64,000 nucleotides of DNA. Source: Gnetum montanum. Its lineage: Eukaryota > Streptophyta > Gnetopsida > Gnetales > Gnetaceae. Location of the stretch: assembly GCA_015680685.1 (NCBI GenBank), contig MNCI01034648.1:44038-108037 (forward strand), written 5' to 3'. The translations under genes were made by a program, and so were the position numbers. Shown here in pieces: positions 1 through 11,299 of this stretch. Position 1 is the stretch's first letter; each line of letters opens with the position of its first letter. A model generated the notes under the pieces. The model was not told the origin of the DNA. It made no database searches and saw only the letters and a list, made by a program, of their open reading frames with translations.

Positions 1-817
1 ACTTTATTACAGAAAAAGTAACTAGAGCTACTCTATCATAAGCTAGAGAGATATCTACAATTGATACACCATTTTCTTTTGACTCTAGATAAACCCTCAT
101 GCCAACATTCCCAATTGCAATGTCATTATCCCTTGATTTTCAAAACATTCAATTCAGCAACATTTTCATTTCTATTCCAACTTCATGGTTAATTAACTGT
201 TGCAGAATTATTTACAAGAAAGAACATAATCCTCCTTGAACAGTTTCAGTTCATTAGGATTCTGTACCTCACCATTTGCAAATAAGTCCACCTATTCCAT
301 GAAATGGTAAAAATGTGCCAATAGTATGCACATTTATATAGGCTTGACTTACAACTACATCGATGCATCTATGTTGACACATGTGACCATGCATCAATGG
401 GAATACATCAGTGGGGTTGTGTCCACACATGCCCGCTGACACAACCAATCGACTATACTTCATCAATGTCTATAACTCAAGAAAATACATCTTTCACATG
501 AAGTAGAAATCTTTTCTCTAGAGTAGACATCTTACACTTAGAGTAGATGGTTTTCTTGGTAGGTCTTCCAAAGACAAGATATTTTTTCTAAAGCTTGTAC
601 TTCTTAAACAAGCTTCCATTGGCTCAAAACACCCCTAGAATCATCCATAATAAGTTAAAACATAAGAATTAAAAAATTATGCAGATTACATGCAGTAGCT
701 AAAGTAAGTTGGTAGAGACCAAAAAAAGTGTAGAAAGAGAAAAGAAACTACAAGAAATGGAAAAATCTGCTAAAAGTAAATTGTAAAAGAGGAAAAATGA
801 CAAACATTGGAGTAGCT

Positions 818-930
818 TAATTTAGTAGTTTTTTCTTTACAGTCTCTTTACTTTTCTTTTTCTATGAGTTTCTTTATTTTGTTCCTAACTCACTTTAGTT
901 GTTGCACGTGATCTACTAAAATTTTTTAAG
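818..930 (+). repeat. Direct repeat, copy 1 of 2
   Basis: A stretch starting TTAATTTAGTAGTTTTTTCT and ending in an A/T run before AAG is repeated at 1,380-1,493 with scattered differences. The copies lie about 560 bp apart in the same orientation. They could be degraded LTRs of a very small element or a local tandem duplication; no PBS or TSD was found. Confidence 0.6.
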
Positions 931-1379
931 TCCAAAAAGTTTTCAAAGTGGATTTCAGTCCTTTGACTAAATACTTAATTTTGAGGACAATCCTAAACCA
1001 TGAACTCTTGTAGCTTCGGCAACAAGATCCATGTTTGGTGAATGTCATCCCCAAACCTGTTGTTTGTTGAAGAAATCCTTCTAAATTGATAAGGTTCTTG
1101 ATATATAGTAGATTTAGGTTTTATCATTAGATATAGCTTTGATCATCAAACTGATGACCTACCCTCACAAATTTGAAAATGTGATGATTGAGTTTTTTTA
1201 AGAAACTTCAGACATGTGCCAACTCACTAATTTTTTTTACAAAGAGCCACTTTCTTCCTATAAATATTTTGTTGTCATCCCTACTTTTTCATACATACAG
1301 TATTCTTCAAAAGTATTCAGATGAAGGGATGAAATTCCATGAAAGTGCTATGTGCTATGATGTTTCTTATTTTCATAGT

Positions 1380-1493
1380 TTAATTTAGTAGTTTTTTCTT
1401 TATAGTCTCTCTTCTTTTATTTTTCTACAAGTTCCTTTATTTTCTACCTAATTTTCTTTTGCTGTTGCACACAATTTGCAAAAATTTTTTAAG
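1380..1493 (+). repeat. Direct repeat, copy 2 of 2
   Basis: Second copy of the repeat at 818-930. Differences are mostly single-base changes, and the similarity ends shortly after the TTTTTTAAG run. Confidence 0.6.
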
Positions 1494-2139
1494 TAAAAGA
1501 AAATACACACAATTAATTAAGGATTGACACATAGGATTGAGTGATGCCCTCATCAAAAAAATTAATTGTTATTAGGGAGAATGGTCATAGTCCTACCGAC
1601 AGAACCCATGCATGGCGGAGGCATGTCAGGAGGTAGATGTGGTGATGATCGACATATGTTGTTCATAAAAATGATCAAATTCAAGTTCATGGGGGCATGG
1701 CTAGGATTGACACCATGTTCATGTTAGTGAAGCAAGGTTTCAAACTAGAAATGGAGGTTGTTCCGACATCCAATGCGTAGTCAACCGTCCACCGGGTTTG
1801 CAAGCACAGCCATAGGAACTGCTTTGCAAAGATCTTTTTCAATTTGTTGGAAATGGTAGTGATTCAATCTAAATTGAAATGCTCTCCTATGATGATCCTG
1901 TGATGGTTCCCTTAATGTCTTTTACTTCTTCTTCATGAGTGGAAGAGGGTAGTGATTGTTGGTATGGGTTTGCATTCGATGAGAGGTTGGACTGCGCTAT
2001 CAAAGGAGTCATCTAAAGGACATGAGAAAGACCTATGCACTAGCTGTGTTCTGGTTAGAATTTCATTGATCTGTATATGATTATGGTATTCAAACTGGTG
2101 CAATGGTGTTGATTTGATTCTTTTTTTTGGATGTCATGA

Positions 2140-2810
2140 TTGATCGCAAGGGCATGTGGTATATCTTACAATTCTGGTAATGGGATTGGTGTTTCTATGC
2201 ATGGAAATATTTCCTCTGAAAATAATCCAAAAATCCAACCACCTATCCTAGACTCTTTAACTAAGGTTGAAGAAATGTTAATTACAAAAATCAATCCCAT
2301 ATTTCAAGTTACATGTGCAGTTGGAGAACAACTGAGGTATAAGGGTCACATAATTAGCTTTTTTGAGGATGTCACACAAATTTATAAGAGACTTCCTCTT
2401 ATAATTAAAGATATTTCTTTCTTGATATTAAGAAGAGTAGATTAAATGGGCACTAAGTGTAATTTTATTATTAACAAGATATGGGTTTATGAAGCCTTTA
2501 TTTTTAAGAAGGCAAATGATTTATACNAAAAATAATCCAAAAATCCAACCACCTATATTTCTTTATATGAGATCGAAATGCATACATTAGATGATGTTAA
2601 CATCTTTTATAACATTCTTTATATTTTGTTGTCAGAAAAGGATGGAGAAATGATATTGTAGTTTGACGATCTATTACTTCAAAAAGATGAAGAAAACATT
2701 ATTAGTCATCCATCATCAATTGCACAACATCCTAGAATTATAAGAAAGAAAATTAATTGGATAAGATCATGGATGCATAATTCATTGTTGTAAATTGTTG
2801 TAAGATTCAG
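2140..2810 (+). pseudogene. Decayed Helitron-type protein fragment (DUF6570-like)
   Basis: The 101-codon frame at 2,140-2,445 contains VEEMLITKINPIFQV, then RYKGHIISFFEDV and KRLPLIIKD followed by ILRR. This order resembles the region upstream of the Helitron-like N domain in PIF1/RepHel proteins (VEEMLI.RVHP..QV, then G..INF..DV, then LP). After the stop a further piece reads like the following R-R/ALxWLKxNNPLY segment (here YEAFIFKKAND). No Rep or helicase motif follows, so this is a short relic. The reading is disturbed at an N (2,527) next to a 28-bp duplication. The family match is from memory of the motif pattern. Confidence 0.5.
2529..2556 (+). repeat. 28-bp exact duplication beside an ambiguous base
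   Basis: The 28 bases here are identical to 2,219-2,246 and follow immediately after an N at 2,527. An exact copy next to a single N in otherwise decayed DNA suggests a contig join with overlapping ends rather than a natural repeat. Confidence 0.6.
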
Positions 2811-2832
2811 ACATTGCTAAGTGGCCTTAACA

Positions 2833-3663
2833 TGATGGGTGATGAGCCCAATTGTATGAATCATAAGCATTCATGCTTGATTCAGTCAAATTCTATGGAC
2901 TTTGTAGTTTCTAGTGCACTAGTATTCAAGGAAGTAAATCTTGCCTTAAGGTGAATTGTTGCCTTCCCAATTACACTTGTGATATACACTAGTATGCTTA
3001 AGTGTAATTGAGGCATCTAATTTTTATCATTTTGTATTTTATGGGTTCATGTTCAAATGAAGATAAAATTAATTAGATTAACTAGTCCTAACATAAGCAT
3101 TCAGTCCCACTTTCCGTACACATCTTGAACTGACATATCCACTGCTGGGTTACCAAGTGCTATGCTACTGGGCATACCAAGCAATAACACTACTAGGATT
3201 ACCAAGCGAATATGTGTTACACTTGAAGTGGTCATACTTATGTGTTTAATTTATCTTACTTAATTGCTTCATTAACTTAATATAAAATATTTAATGAATA
3301 ATTGAAAACATTTAATAAATAATTAAAAACATTAAATGCATAAATAAAATATTTAATCTATCTAGAATGCTACAAGGTTTATTAGAAAGTTCATCTTTAT
3401 TACTGCACACACTGTCATGCTCAGGTACAATAATGCTTGAATAAATATCCGTACACTCAATGACTCTTGTTGCAAGCACTCAAGCGAAAAATTCTAACTC
3501 TCAAATGAACAAACTACAAGGGCTTTGCTACTAGTAAATCTTGGTTGCCATGAATGTAGCTCATGGATGCATACTTATAGTTGAATACAGATACTATATC
3601 AATGCATGATATGATGTATTGACAAGGCCTTGTCGATGCAGCCAATAGAACTACAACGCATCA
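2833..3663 (-). repeat. 3' LTR of element A
   Basis: On the minus strand it begins TGATGCG directly after the polypurine tract and ends CCCATCA, giving matching TGATG...CATCA type ends like B and C. The body is about 80% alignable to 14,889-15,801 (by eye), including the U5 stem-loop. Its U3 differs from that of the other LTRs: the GATATCG motifs are absent and a palindrome centred on AAGGCCTT is present instead. Confidence 0.8.
2968..3010 (-). other. U5 stem-loop in 3' LTR of A
   Basis: CAATTACACTT at 2,968-2,978 pairs perfectly with AAGTGTAATTG at 3,000-3,010. The same position in the LTRs of B and C has a different but still pairing stem. Confidence 0.65.
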
Positions 3664-3675
3664 TACCCCCATGAC
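3664..3675 (-). other. Polypurine tract of element A
   Basis: On the minus strand CATGGGGGTA lies directly before the LTR start TGATG. Element B has the same tract before its 3' LTR. This is the expected plus-strand primer position. Confidence 0.75.
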
Positions 3676-3959
3676 TAAATGAAAATTTATCCTTGAATTC
3701 CTTACGAAAATTGGGAAGATATGAGATTATTGATTGACCTTTCATAAAAAAAATAGAGTAACTAAATTGACAAAAAATGGAGTGCCTGGGTGTACAGATC
3801 AACACATTATAAAAATGGTGGTGTTCAGAGCACAAAATTGAACACCATAACATGACTTTTCAAAATTGGACAACATGTTCCTTGATGGAATGAAGTTTAG
3901 TGGAGAAGATTAGATAGTCCTAGGTGGTGGTGGCTCTTGAGGTTTTGAGGGATCTTCTC

Positions 3960-6764
3960 TAGCTTCATGCATGTGCAGGGGTTAAGGTAGCTATAGCTAT
4001 CCTATTGCTACTACAACATCTGGTGGATGGCAGAAAGAATCCAATAGTGCTTTCATTTTCTTCTCCTTACTCCTAGGATCATGCACTGTCCATGTAGCTT
4101 CATTGATGTGGATCAAAATGGGCACATCCCAAGGACATGGTATTTCTAGAAACAACTCCTTCGTGTTGATGAACTAGGCAATAAATTGTTTGTATTCAAT
4201 GTCAAATGCTTTGATTGTATCTTTCAGCTCTTGGTAGTCACCTAGCCTTTTGGCTAGGTTCTTAGTAGTTGATCATTAATCTATGAAGCATGGTCTAATA
4301 ACTTCAAGTTCAGCATTTACAATCTCAAGCTTCTACTTGGTGTCTTTATGGTGCTTGAACTCTACCTCGTATAATAAATACGAGCTAGCCACTTATTTCT
4401 CTAACTCTGACTATGGCCGTTTAGCAGTTAGCAAAGCCAAGTTCATGTAATGCAGATTGGCCAACTCCATGTACTATGTCATTTCTTCTATTTGCAACTT
4501 CTTTAAGTGGATCGCCACTCTATTGTGGGTAGTAATCCCATCAATGATGGGCTACCAAACTTTCCTTCCTTGTTGGAGTTGCTAGAGGCCTTCATTTAAT
4601 TTTTCCTTCATCATTTAGATGTGTTTCTCTTTGGCTTCCTTATACAATCCAACTTGGTCTCTGTAGTGATCTTTAACTTTTTCAAAATTCAAAGCTTCAT
4701 TCTTCTAGGTGGCAATTTGGATAGTAGACTTCTAGTGCAAGGCACAAACTTTCTTCATTGATAGATTCTGATTCTCTATGGTCAATCTCCTTAATTCAGT
4801 ATTCACCCTAGCTGCTCTTGTTGTTGATGAATAAATTCTTGCATTTGTTTCTTTTGGACATCAACATTGCATAGGTGATGATTTTGGGTGGTTAGAGTCT
4901 CATTCTCTTGGCACATATACATCAAGTTCTTCTGAATTAAGTATGTCTTTGCTTTTGCTATGGATTGGTTAAAAATGGTTATTACTACCTCCTCCTTAGC
5001 CTTCCTGAATCATTCTTAAAGTTGTTGGAAAACTTCATCTCTAGTTGTTGTTGGGCTAAGGATCATAAGGTCCATAAGGTGGGCACGTAATTTGGAAACT
5101 TCCTCAATCAAGTGTAGATTTTATGCTTGAGTTGTTTTGAGTTTCCCCTCTAGAATGATGAACTTACCCCTTGTGTCTAGTAACTTCAACTGGGTTGCAG
5201 TGATGTTTTCTAGAAAATTAAAGATGTTTGAAATCGATTGCCCAATACCCACTAGTCAATCCAACAATTCCTCATGTTAGGTTGCATTTATCTTTTTACT
5301 AACCATGCCTATAGATGTCTGCATATCTCAAAGTGCAAATAGATTTGGTATAGATGCCATAGGTGCATTGAGTGCTTCAGCTACATAATTAGTAATCACT
5401 TCAACTACTGTTTCCTATCCTTGATGCTACATAACCAAGATAGTTATCTCTTTACCTTCCTCAAATCATACCAAGAAGGTGGTAGCATTCCTAGAGATTT
5501 CTAGGAATAAATGATATTATGATAAGGACACCATAACCTCTCAAGCATTGGGATCTAACATCATGAACAAATATGTTTATTGGGTACAAGATATCGACCC
5601 ACCACTCTCCATTTGATTGATTGTTCAAGGCACTTCATTAAGGTGAACTATTGCTAGTTGGTACACAAATGGATCTACACCACTCATCCCTACACATTGC
5701 TTTTGCTTGCTCAAGAGCTACTCTCAGATTTTGCGCAGGCACTCAATGGCTACATGGGTCTTCGATGTTGTTTCTTGAGTGGTTGGTGGTGGTGATGGCT
5801 GTTCCTCTTCTTGGGTTGTTTTTGGTATCTTTTCTTTCATAATTTTAGACCATGAGGCCAAAGGAGCATGCTTAATTATGTCATTTGAGTAACATATGAT
5901 TCTTTCCCTTTTGTAGAGTTTTTGAATGAGGCATGGAAAGGGCAGGGTTTTTCTTCCACATTCATTTTCTTTGAAATGTTTCTTGATTTCCAAGTAGATG
6001 GATTGTGGAAGGTTTACAAAAATTTTCCACTAAGAGTGATGCATGCTCAAGTGGAGAAGGTGGTCACCTTGCTAGGCCACATTGTTGGATTAAGGTGATA
6101 GGCCACAATTTTGAAATAGATGCACTCCATTAATGTGGGCACGTCATACTCCTTACGGTCAACCCTATAGTACCACCGAGTCCACTTCTTTTTGGCCTCA
6201 GGATCACCTTTCATTGATAGCTCCATCAATTGTGTCCCAGTGTTAGGCAACTGCAATGCCTACATGATAACTTTAGCCAAGTAGGATACTTGAATATCCT
6301 TGATCTTGACTGTGAACCCTAGCCTTCAATTATTCCAGAAGAGATATGTCTCTCCCATGTACCATTATCCACTGGATGTGATGACTGGACACATGCAAGA
6401 GGTTTACAGTTGTGTTTTAACTTCTACTAGAGCTTTTTCTAGGAATGGCTCAAAGTTCATTTCTTAAAGAACTAATTGTTGAATCTCCCAGGACCTAATG
6501 ATGTCAAGATAGGCTTGAGTTAAAGTGACTTCAAGCCTTGGCATGGGTTTAGGCACTTCTCCTCGTTGTGATTGCATAGTGGAAACTTCTTCTTTTGGAA
6601 TCTATTGAATAGATTCTACTTTAGGCTCCTCATGAAGAGGTCCTATTGCATGGGTTGCCTCCAATGGTCCTTGGGCTTATTCTTGTTGGCCCATTCTATC
6701 TCTAGGCCACTTCTTCCTTGGTTGAGAGGGTTCTCTTTCACATGGGCATGTTAGTTTTAGTGCC
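3960..6764 (-). pseudogene. Unrecognised coiled-coil-rich frame downstream of pol in A
   Basis: On the minus strand a decayed frame starts at an ATG near 6,764 (reading MALKLTCPCERE) and can be followed in pieces to about 3,960. The first part is globular: open segments at 6,047-6,256, with WTRWYYRVDRKEYDVPTLME, and at 5,724-5,993, ending in a proline- and glutamate-rich linker. The rest, to about 3,960, reads as heptad-like Lys/Glu/Leu-rich sequence such as KLEIVNAELEV and KNEALNFEKVKDHYRD, suggesting a long coiled coil. Stops are mostly TAG/TAA, as expected from CAG/CAA decay. Position (after pol, before the 3' LTR) and strand fit an extra or env-like frame as in some Athila elements, but I see no signal peptide or membrane anchor. 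Element B lacks it, so it could also be a separate insertion. Confidence 0.5.
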
Positions 6765-7254
6765 ATCTGTAATCACAATGAGACCATGGATTAGCAATCG
6801 TTGTGTAACTTAAAGCAATTAGAATACCTTTATCTCTTAAGGATAGTTACACATGGCTAAGTTGTGATTATGGCTAATTTAATTATTACAATTATTATTT
6901 ATTTATGTGCTATTGGTAATAATTCATCCTGGATGTTTTTCAAAGGGTTAACTTTCAAAAAAATTGATGTTTATATATTATTAAGATTATTAAACCTTTG
7001 GGGGAGTTAGAAAAATTTTCAAAGAAAACTTCATTGGTTTTTCATTAGAAACCTTAAGGTTTGTGGCCCCCATGATAAAGAGCTTACCTCTGGTAGCTAC
7101 AGGATCAAAAAATAGAGTGATTTGAAGAAACCATTGGGAAGTTATGGGCTCTGGAAGGTTTTGGGCTCTGAAAAATTACAAAATCTCCTTATGTGTTATG
7201 AGGAAAATATCAAAAATTCCTAAGTGCATGGTGGTACATATAGGATTTATGCAT

Positions 7255-7280
7255 TGCATTGATGAGGCCTCATCGATGCA
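7255..7280. repeat. 26-bp near-perfect palindrome
   Basis: Centred on GAGGCCTC with arms TGCATTGAT and ATCGATGCA, only one pair failing. A related palindrome with a different core (CAAGGCCTTG) lies in the U3 of the left LTR at 3,616-3,639. The similarity extends a little beyond both, suggesting this is a U3 fragment. Confidence 0.6.
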
Positions 7281-7905
7281 ACTATTGACTATCATAGAAA
7301 TTCATTGACTTTGGTCAAACTTGCAAAATACAAAGAATTTTTGAATGAAATTGGGGTCAAATGAAGGCTCAAAAGGCCAAGAGTAGTATGAAAATATGAG
7401 AAGACGGTGTTCAAGCTCATAAATTTGGAAAAATGAAGAAAAAATGATTTTGGGGATGAATGAAATTAAAGGTTAAGAAGAAATAAGTAGAATACATAAT
7501 GGAATATGTGAAAGATAGGATTGNACAAGACATAGAGCATAACATAGAACACAGTAGTGAGGTGAGTTATGGTAGCATGGATGGATGATAGAGAATGTGG
7601 AATGGAGTTCCAAATTGAGATCATAAGAAGTCCCTTGTGGAATTTGTGTTTAAAATGACCTAGGAAGATCTATCTTTAGTGCAGACCAAAACCATCCACT
7701 TTTAGTGACTTCACATCACCATTCTAAGACCAATCCACTGACATGAGACACAAGAGTGCTTTCACAAGACAACCACCATTCCATAAGGAGAAGAAAAAAG
7801 AGAAGTAGAAAGTGAGAGAAGGCCTTAGTTATAGGGGACTTTTAGGCATAGGTGCATGTATTTTTAGTTCCATAACCAGTGCTTGTAGCTTGTTTATTTG
7901 TCCAA

Positions 7906-8090
7906 GGGATGTGCTTTGAATTTCCATCATTTTTTTGAAATAGGAACCACACTATGCAAAGAATTATTTTTTTATTATGTTTAAGGGGTGTGCTTGAATT
8001 TCCATCATTGTTTTTGTTTTTTTTTTTGTTCTCATTTTTTTTTTGTTTTTTTTTTTGGATTTTTGGATGGAAACCACACCATGCAAAGAC
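7906..8090 (-). other. Duplicated stem element with pyrimidine-run loop
   Basis: On the plus strand GGTGTGCTTGAATTTCCATC (from 7,987) can pair with GATGGAAACCACACC (ending 8,080) across a loop of T-runs. A shorter version precedes it (about 7,906-7,950), so A has the unit twice. B has one copy at 50,432-50,518 in which the inner stem has changed on both sides. Function unknown; on the element strand the loop is polypurine. Confidence 0.5.
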
Positions 8091-9187
8091 TTTATTTGAC
8101 TTCCTATTAGTGGTTGAAATGGAATCATAAGAAGTCTGTGAAAATTACTCAAGCACTTAAGTAAGTAGAAGAGTACAAAGAGAATTCAGACCCCTTGAAG
8201 TCACACCCTTTACAAACTTTTTGAATCCTTCCTAATTTCAAAACTACCAAGGTCACCAATTGACTAAAAGTTTCTTTAATGGAAGGGATCTCAAATTCAT
8301 AGAGTTTATTTGATGGGCGGATGACATGGACTCATTACCTATTCCATGAAAAATAAATCATGTCAAAGTCATCAGACATCAGAATTCAAAAATAGAAACT
8401 AGACATTGACAATCACAACATTAAGCACAAACCATCATTAGTAAACAACAATAGTGACACTATGTCATGTGGTAATAAAGTAATTTTATTAGCAAAAATA
8501 AGGAAATATCACATTTCAAATAAAAAAACAAAGTAAAATATATAAGAAAGTGTAAAATAATCAAAAAAGGTTCAAAAGTATTAACAATGATGTAAAATCA
8601 AAAAAAAATTGAAAATAAAAAATTTGTAAAATAAATAACTTGTAAAATCAAAAAAACATGGAAAATAAAAAAGTAAAAAAACTAAGAAGCCATATGGATT
8701 GTTAGCACTGATGGCCATCTGTCCCACAACTAATTTGGAAGGAGAAGATCCAAAAAATGGAGCGTGGTTGTCCATTTATCAAGGTGGTAATTGCACTAGC
8801 ATATCTTAGCTCTAGGAAAGGTTTTACTTATCGGATGTTGATCAACTACTTTTTATTTGTTCTTTTAGGCTTGTAGATCAACATGGTCCCAAAGGGAAAG
8901 GTTTGATCAATTATATAAGGTCCCTCATTCAAAGATAGGACTACTAATCAATTTTCATCTAGCACATTTAGGTTTATCAATCTTTCTCTCTATGCTAGAC
9001 TTAGGTCAAGATTCAGATCATAGGCTATTGGAAGTGTATGGAGCTCGAATTGAAATTGGAGCATTAAAAGTTTTCTGTACACCAACTCATAGGGAGAATA
9101 GTGAATAGGAAGTTTCCATGTTGATCAGTAAGCATAGAGGGCATCATTAAGTTTTGTACTTGAATCTTTTCTATGTTTGCTAATGGT

Positions 9188-10060
9188 CTATGTTAGTATT
9201 TTTATTATCTCCCAATTTGTTACCTCTGCTTGACCGTTGGATAGGATATTGTAGGGTGTTGTTAACTTATGTTCAACCCCCAAGAATTGCATCAACTTTA
9301 TAAAAGTGGCACCTATGAAATGAGTTCCATTGTTAGAAATTTGTGAACATGGCATCCCAAATGTATTTATAATATTTTGTTGTATAAATCTAGTAGTAGT
9401 GGATGATGTATAATTAGTAATAGCTACTATCTCTATCCATTTCATGCATTAGTCGATTGTTATGATAATATATGCCTTTCCATTGAACATGGGTGTGATG
9501 GGACCCATGAAGTCAACACCCCATATGTCAAAAGGTTCTAGTGGTTGAATCCATTGTTGAGGACCTTCCATGCAAGTGGTCATCCCCCTAGCTTGTTGAT
9601 AATGTTCACAAGATTTGACAAATTGGTGGGCATCCTTGAAGATTGTAGGCAAATAGTATCCTACCATTAGGATTTTTTTGGCTGTGCATCTCCCTACATA
9701 GTGGCCTTTGTAACGCCCTTCATGAGCATCCTGGAGAATGCATAGTTGATCTTTGTTAGGGACACACCAACAAATCAAGCTATCTACACACACCTTATAG
9801 AGGTGTCTGTTAATTTGAATAAAATATTTGGCATAATGAATAAATTGTTGCTTCTTTCTAAAGTCAATATCTTGTGGCATCTCCTAAGTAAGAAGATAGG
9901 TGAGGATGCCATTATACCATGTTGTTTCTATAGGTGTTTGTTCATTTATTACTTCTATAAAGAAGAGTTCATCTAAAAAATAATCAAAGAGTAGGGTGTC
10001 CTCTTCTTTATTATCCCATCTTAAGTGAGAGAGGTGGTCAATGACCACATTCTCAACCCC
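9188..10060 (-). pseudogene. Integrase of element A (decayed)
   Basis: Integrates the retrotransposon cDNA. The frame 9,449-9,880 carries the N-terminal zinc-binding region (HEGRYKGHYVGR, then SCEHYQQ, where the second Cys of the usual C-x-x-C is replaced by Tyr) and the start of the core with WGVDFMGPIT, which holds the first catalytic Asp. The second frame, 9,188-9,445, continues with the region of the second Asp (reading SNNGTHF, so Asp is replaced by Asn) and SNGQAEVTN with the Glu. The segment 9,884-10,060 is the linker from RNase H (DHLSHL..WDN, typical of Athila). One internal stop and loss of the second catalytic Asp make it inactive. Confidence 0.8.
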
Positions 10061-10620
10061 TTTTTGATCTACCATTCTGAGATGGAATTCCTGCAAGATC
10101 ACGAGTCATCATACGATATGAGGGCTCACTATTTGCTTATTCATAAGGAAGTGGATTACACTATGTTCCATGTGCATAAATACTTTGTAGCCAAGCACAT
10201 AGTGCCTAAAATTTTCTAGAGTGTACACCATGGCCATTAGTTCTGTTTCTGTAGTGGTGTAATTTAACTATGCTCCCACAATGTTTTGGCTTGCATAGTG
10301 GATATAGTATGAGCATTTCTTATCGTCCATCTACATGAGCACTACTTCCAAGGCATAGTTAGATGCATTCATCATGATGTGAAAGGGTTTGAACTAGTCT
10401 TGTGCTCATAAGATTTGCGTTTATATGAGTTTCTCTTTTAATTGTTGGAATGCATGTTCACATTCTTTGGTCTAGATGAAAGGTGCATCTTTCTTTGTAA
10501 GTTCTACCAATATTTTTGTGATCTTAGAGAAATTCTCTATGAATCTCTATTAGTAGCTAGTGTGTCCAAGGAATGACTAAACATCTTTAACTATCTCTTG
10601 TTTGTATGTTATTTCATGGA
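10060..10620 (-). pseudogene. RNase H domain of element A (decayed)
   Basis: Degrades the RNA strand during reverse transcription. Broken frames on the minus strand read FKPFHIMMNASNYALE, then YYIHYAS, LNYTTTETELMAMV and LENFRHYVLGYKVF, the usual order of a Ty3/gypsy RNase H with the second acidic residue in TETEL. The first catalytic Asp (normally in DAS) is Asn here, as it also is in element C. Several stops interrupt the frame. It directly follows RT and precedes the integrase linker. Confidence 0.75.
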
Positions 10621-11240
10621 TGGCCCTTATCTTTTCTAGGTTTACCTCAATCCCTTTTTGCAAAATTTGATGCCCTAGCACAATTCCTTCTTGGATCATG
10701 AGAAGGCTCTTTTGCTAGTTGATTTGCAAGTTTGTTTTAACACATCTCTTAAATACTTACTCAAGGTAGTCCAAGGCTTACCCAAATGTAGCTCCATAGG
10801 TGGAAAAGTCATCTATGAAGACTTTCATACCATTACCAATCTACTATTGGAAAATACTAAGGACTAGGCATTAAAATATTGTAAAGGCATTACATAGACT
10901 GAATGACATCTTAAAATATGCAAAAGTCCCCTAGGAACTCATGAATGTTATCTTGGCCTAATCTTCTGGTGCAATTTGGATTTCGTTATAGCCACTATAA
11001 CCATCCAAGAAGCTAAAATGACAATTCCTAGATATGATGTCTAACACTTGATCCACAAATGGCAATGGAAAATGATCTTTAAATGTTATGATATTCAATA
11101 GCCTAATGTCAATGTAGACCCACCACTTACCACCTTTCTTTGGCATAATTATGAGTAGGCTAACCCACTTACTATCCATAATGGAATAGATGAACCCTAC
11201 TTTGAGAAGTTGTTTAATTTCCTCCTTGATGATCTATTTT
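10620..11240 (-). pseudogene. Reverse transcriptase of element A (decayed)
   Basis: The open part at 10,958-11,179 reads MPKKGGKWWVYIDIRLLN, then FPLPFVDQVLD and FLDGYSGYNEIQIAPED, i.e. RT motifs in the Athila form. Further on, broken frames give GTFAYFKMSFSLCNA and the active-site box FIDDFSTYG, with both Asp retained. It continues to LGHTSY..RFIENFSK before RNase H. There are multiple stops and at least one frameshift, so it is inactive. Close relatives are the RT of element C (47,353-48,383) and, more distantly, those of D and E. Confidence 0.85.
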
Positions 11241-11299
11241 GATTTGGGGTTCAATCGCCTTTGCAACTACCTTATAGGCTCCATGGTTAGGTTGGTGTA

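Larger units (their letters stand above)
1..2139. other. No gene recognised; AT-rich flank of element A
   Basis: No reading frame here has a recognisable domain, and the short frames look random. The stretch holds a pair of direct repeats (listed separately). From about 1,560 to 2,110 the base composition is less AT-rich and may be old coding DNA running into the Helitron-like fragment that follows, but I could not identify a product. Confidence 0.5.
6765..9187 (-). other. Non-coding 3' region of element A
   Basis: This stretch lies between IN and the extra frame. The part from about 7,500 to 8,780 aligns by eye with 50,095-51,120 of element B, sharing for example CCATAACCAGTGCTTGTAG and the GGCCATCT block near 8,711 and 51,070, so it is old element sequence. 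It contains a palindrome (7,255-7,280), an N at 7,524 and a structured pyrimidine-rich element (7,906-8,090). The short reading frames are low-complexity. Confidence 0.6.

Noticed and set aside
7964-8152. Lysine-rich minus-strand frame (KKKNKKKMRTKKK)
   Set aside because: Translation of a T-run in the non-coding 3' region of A.
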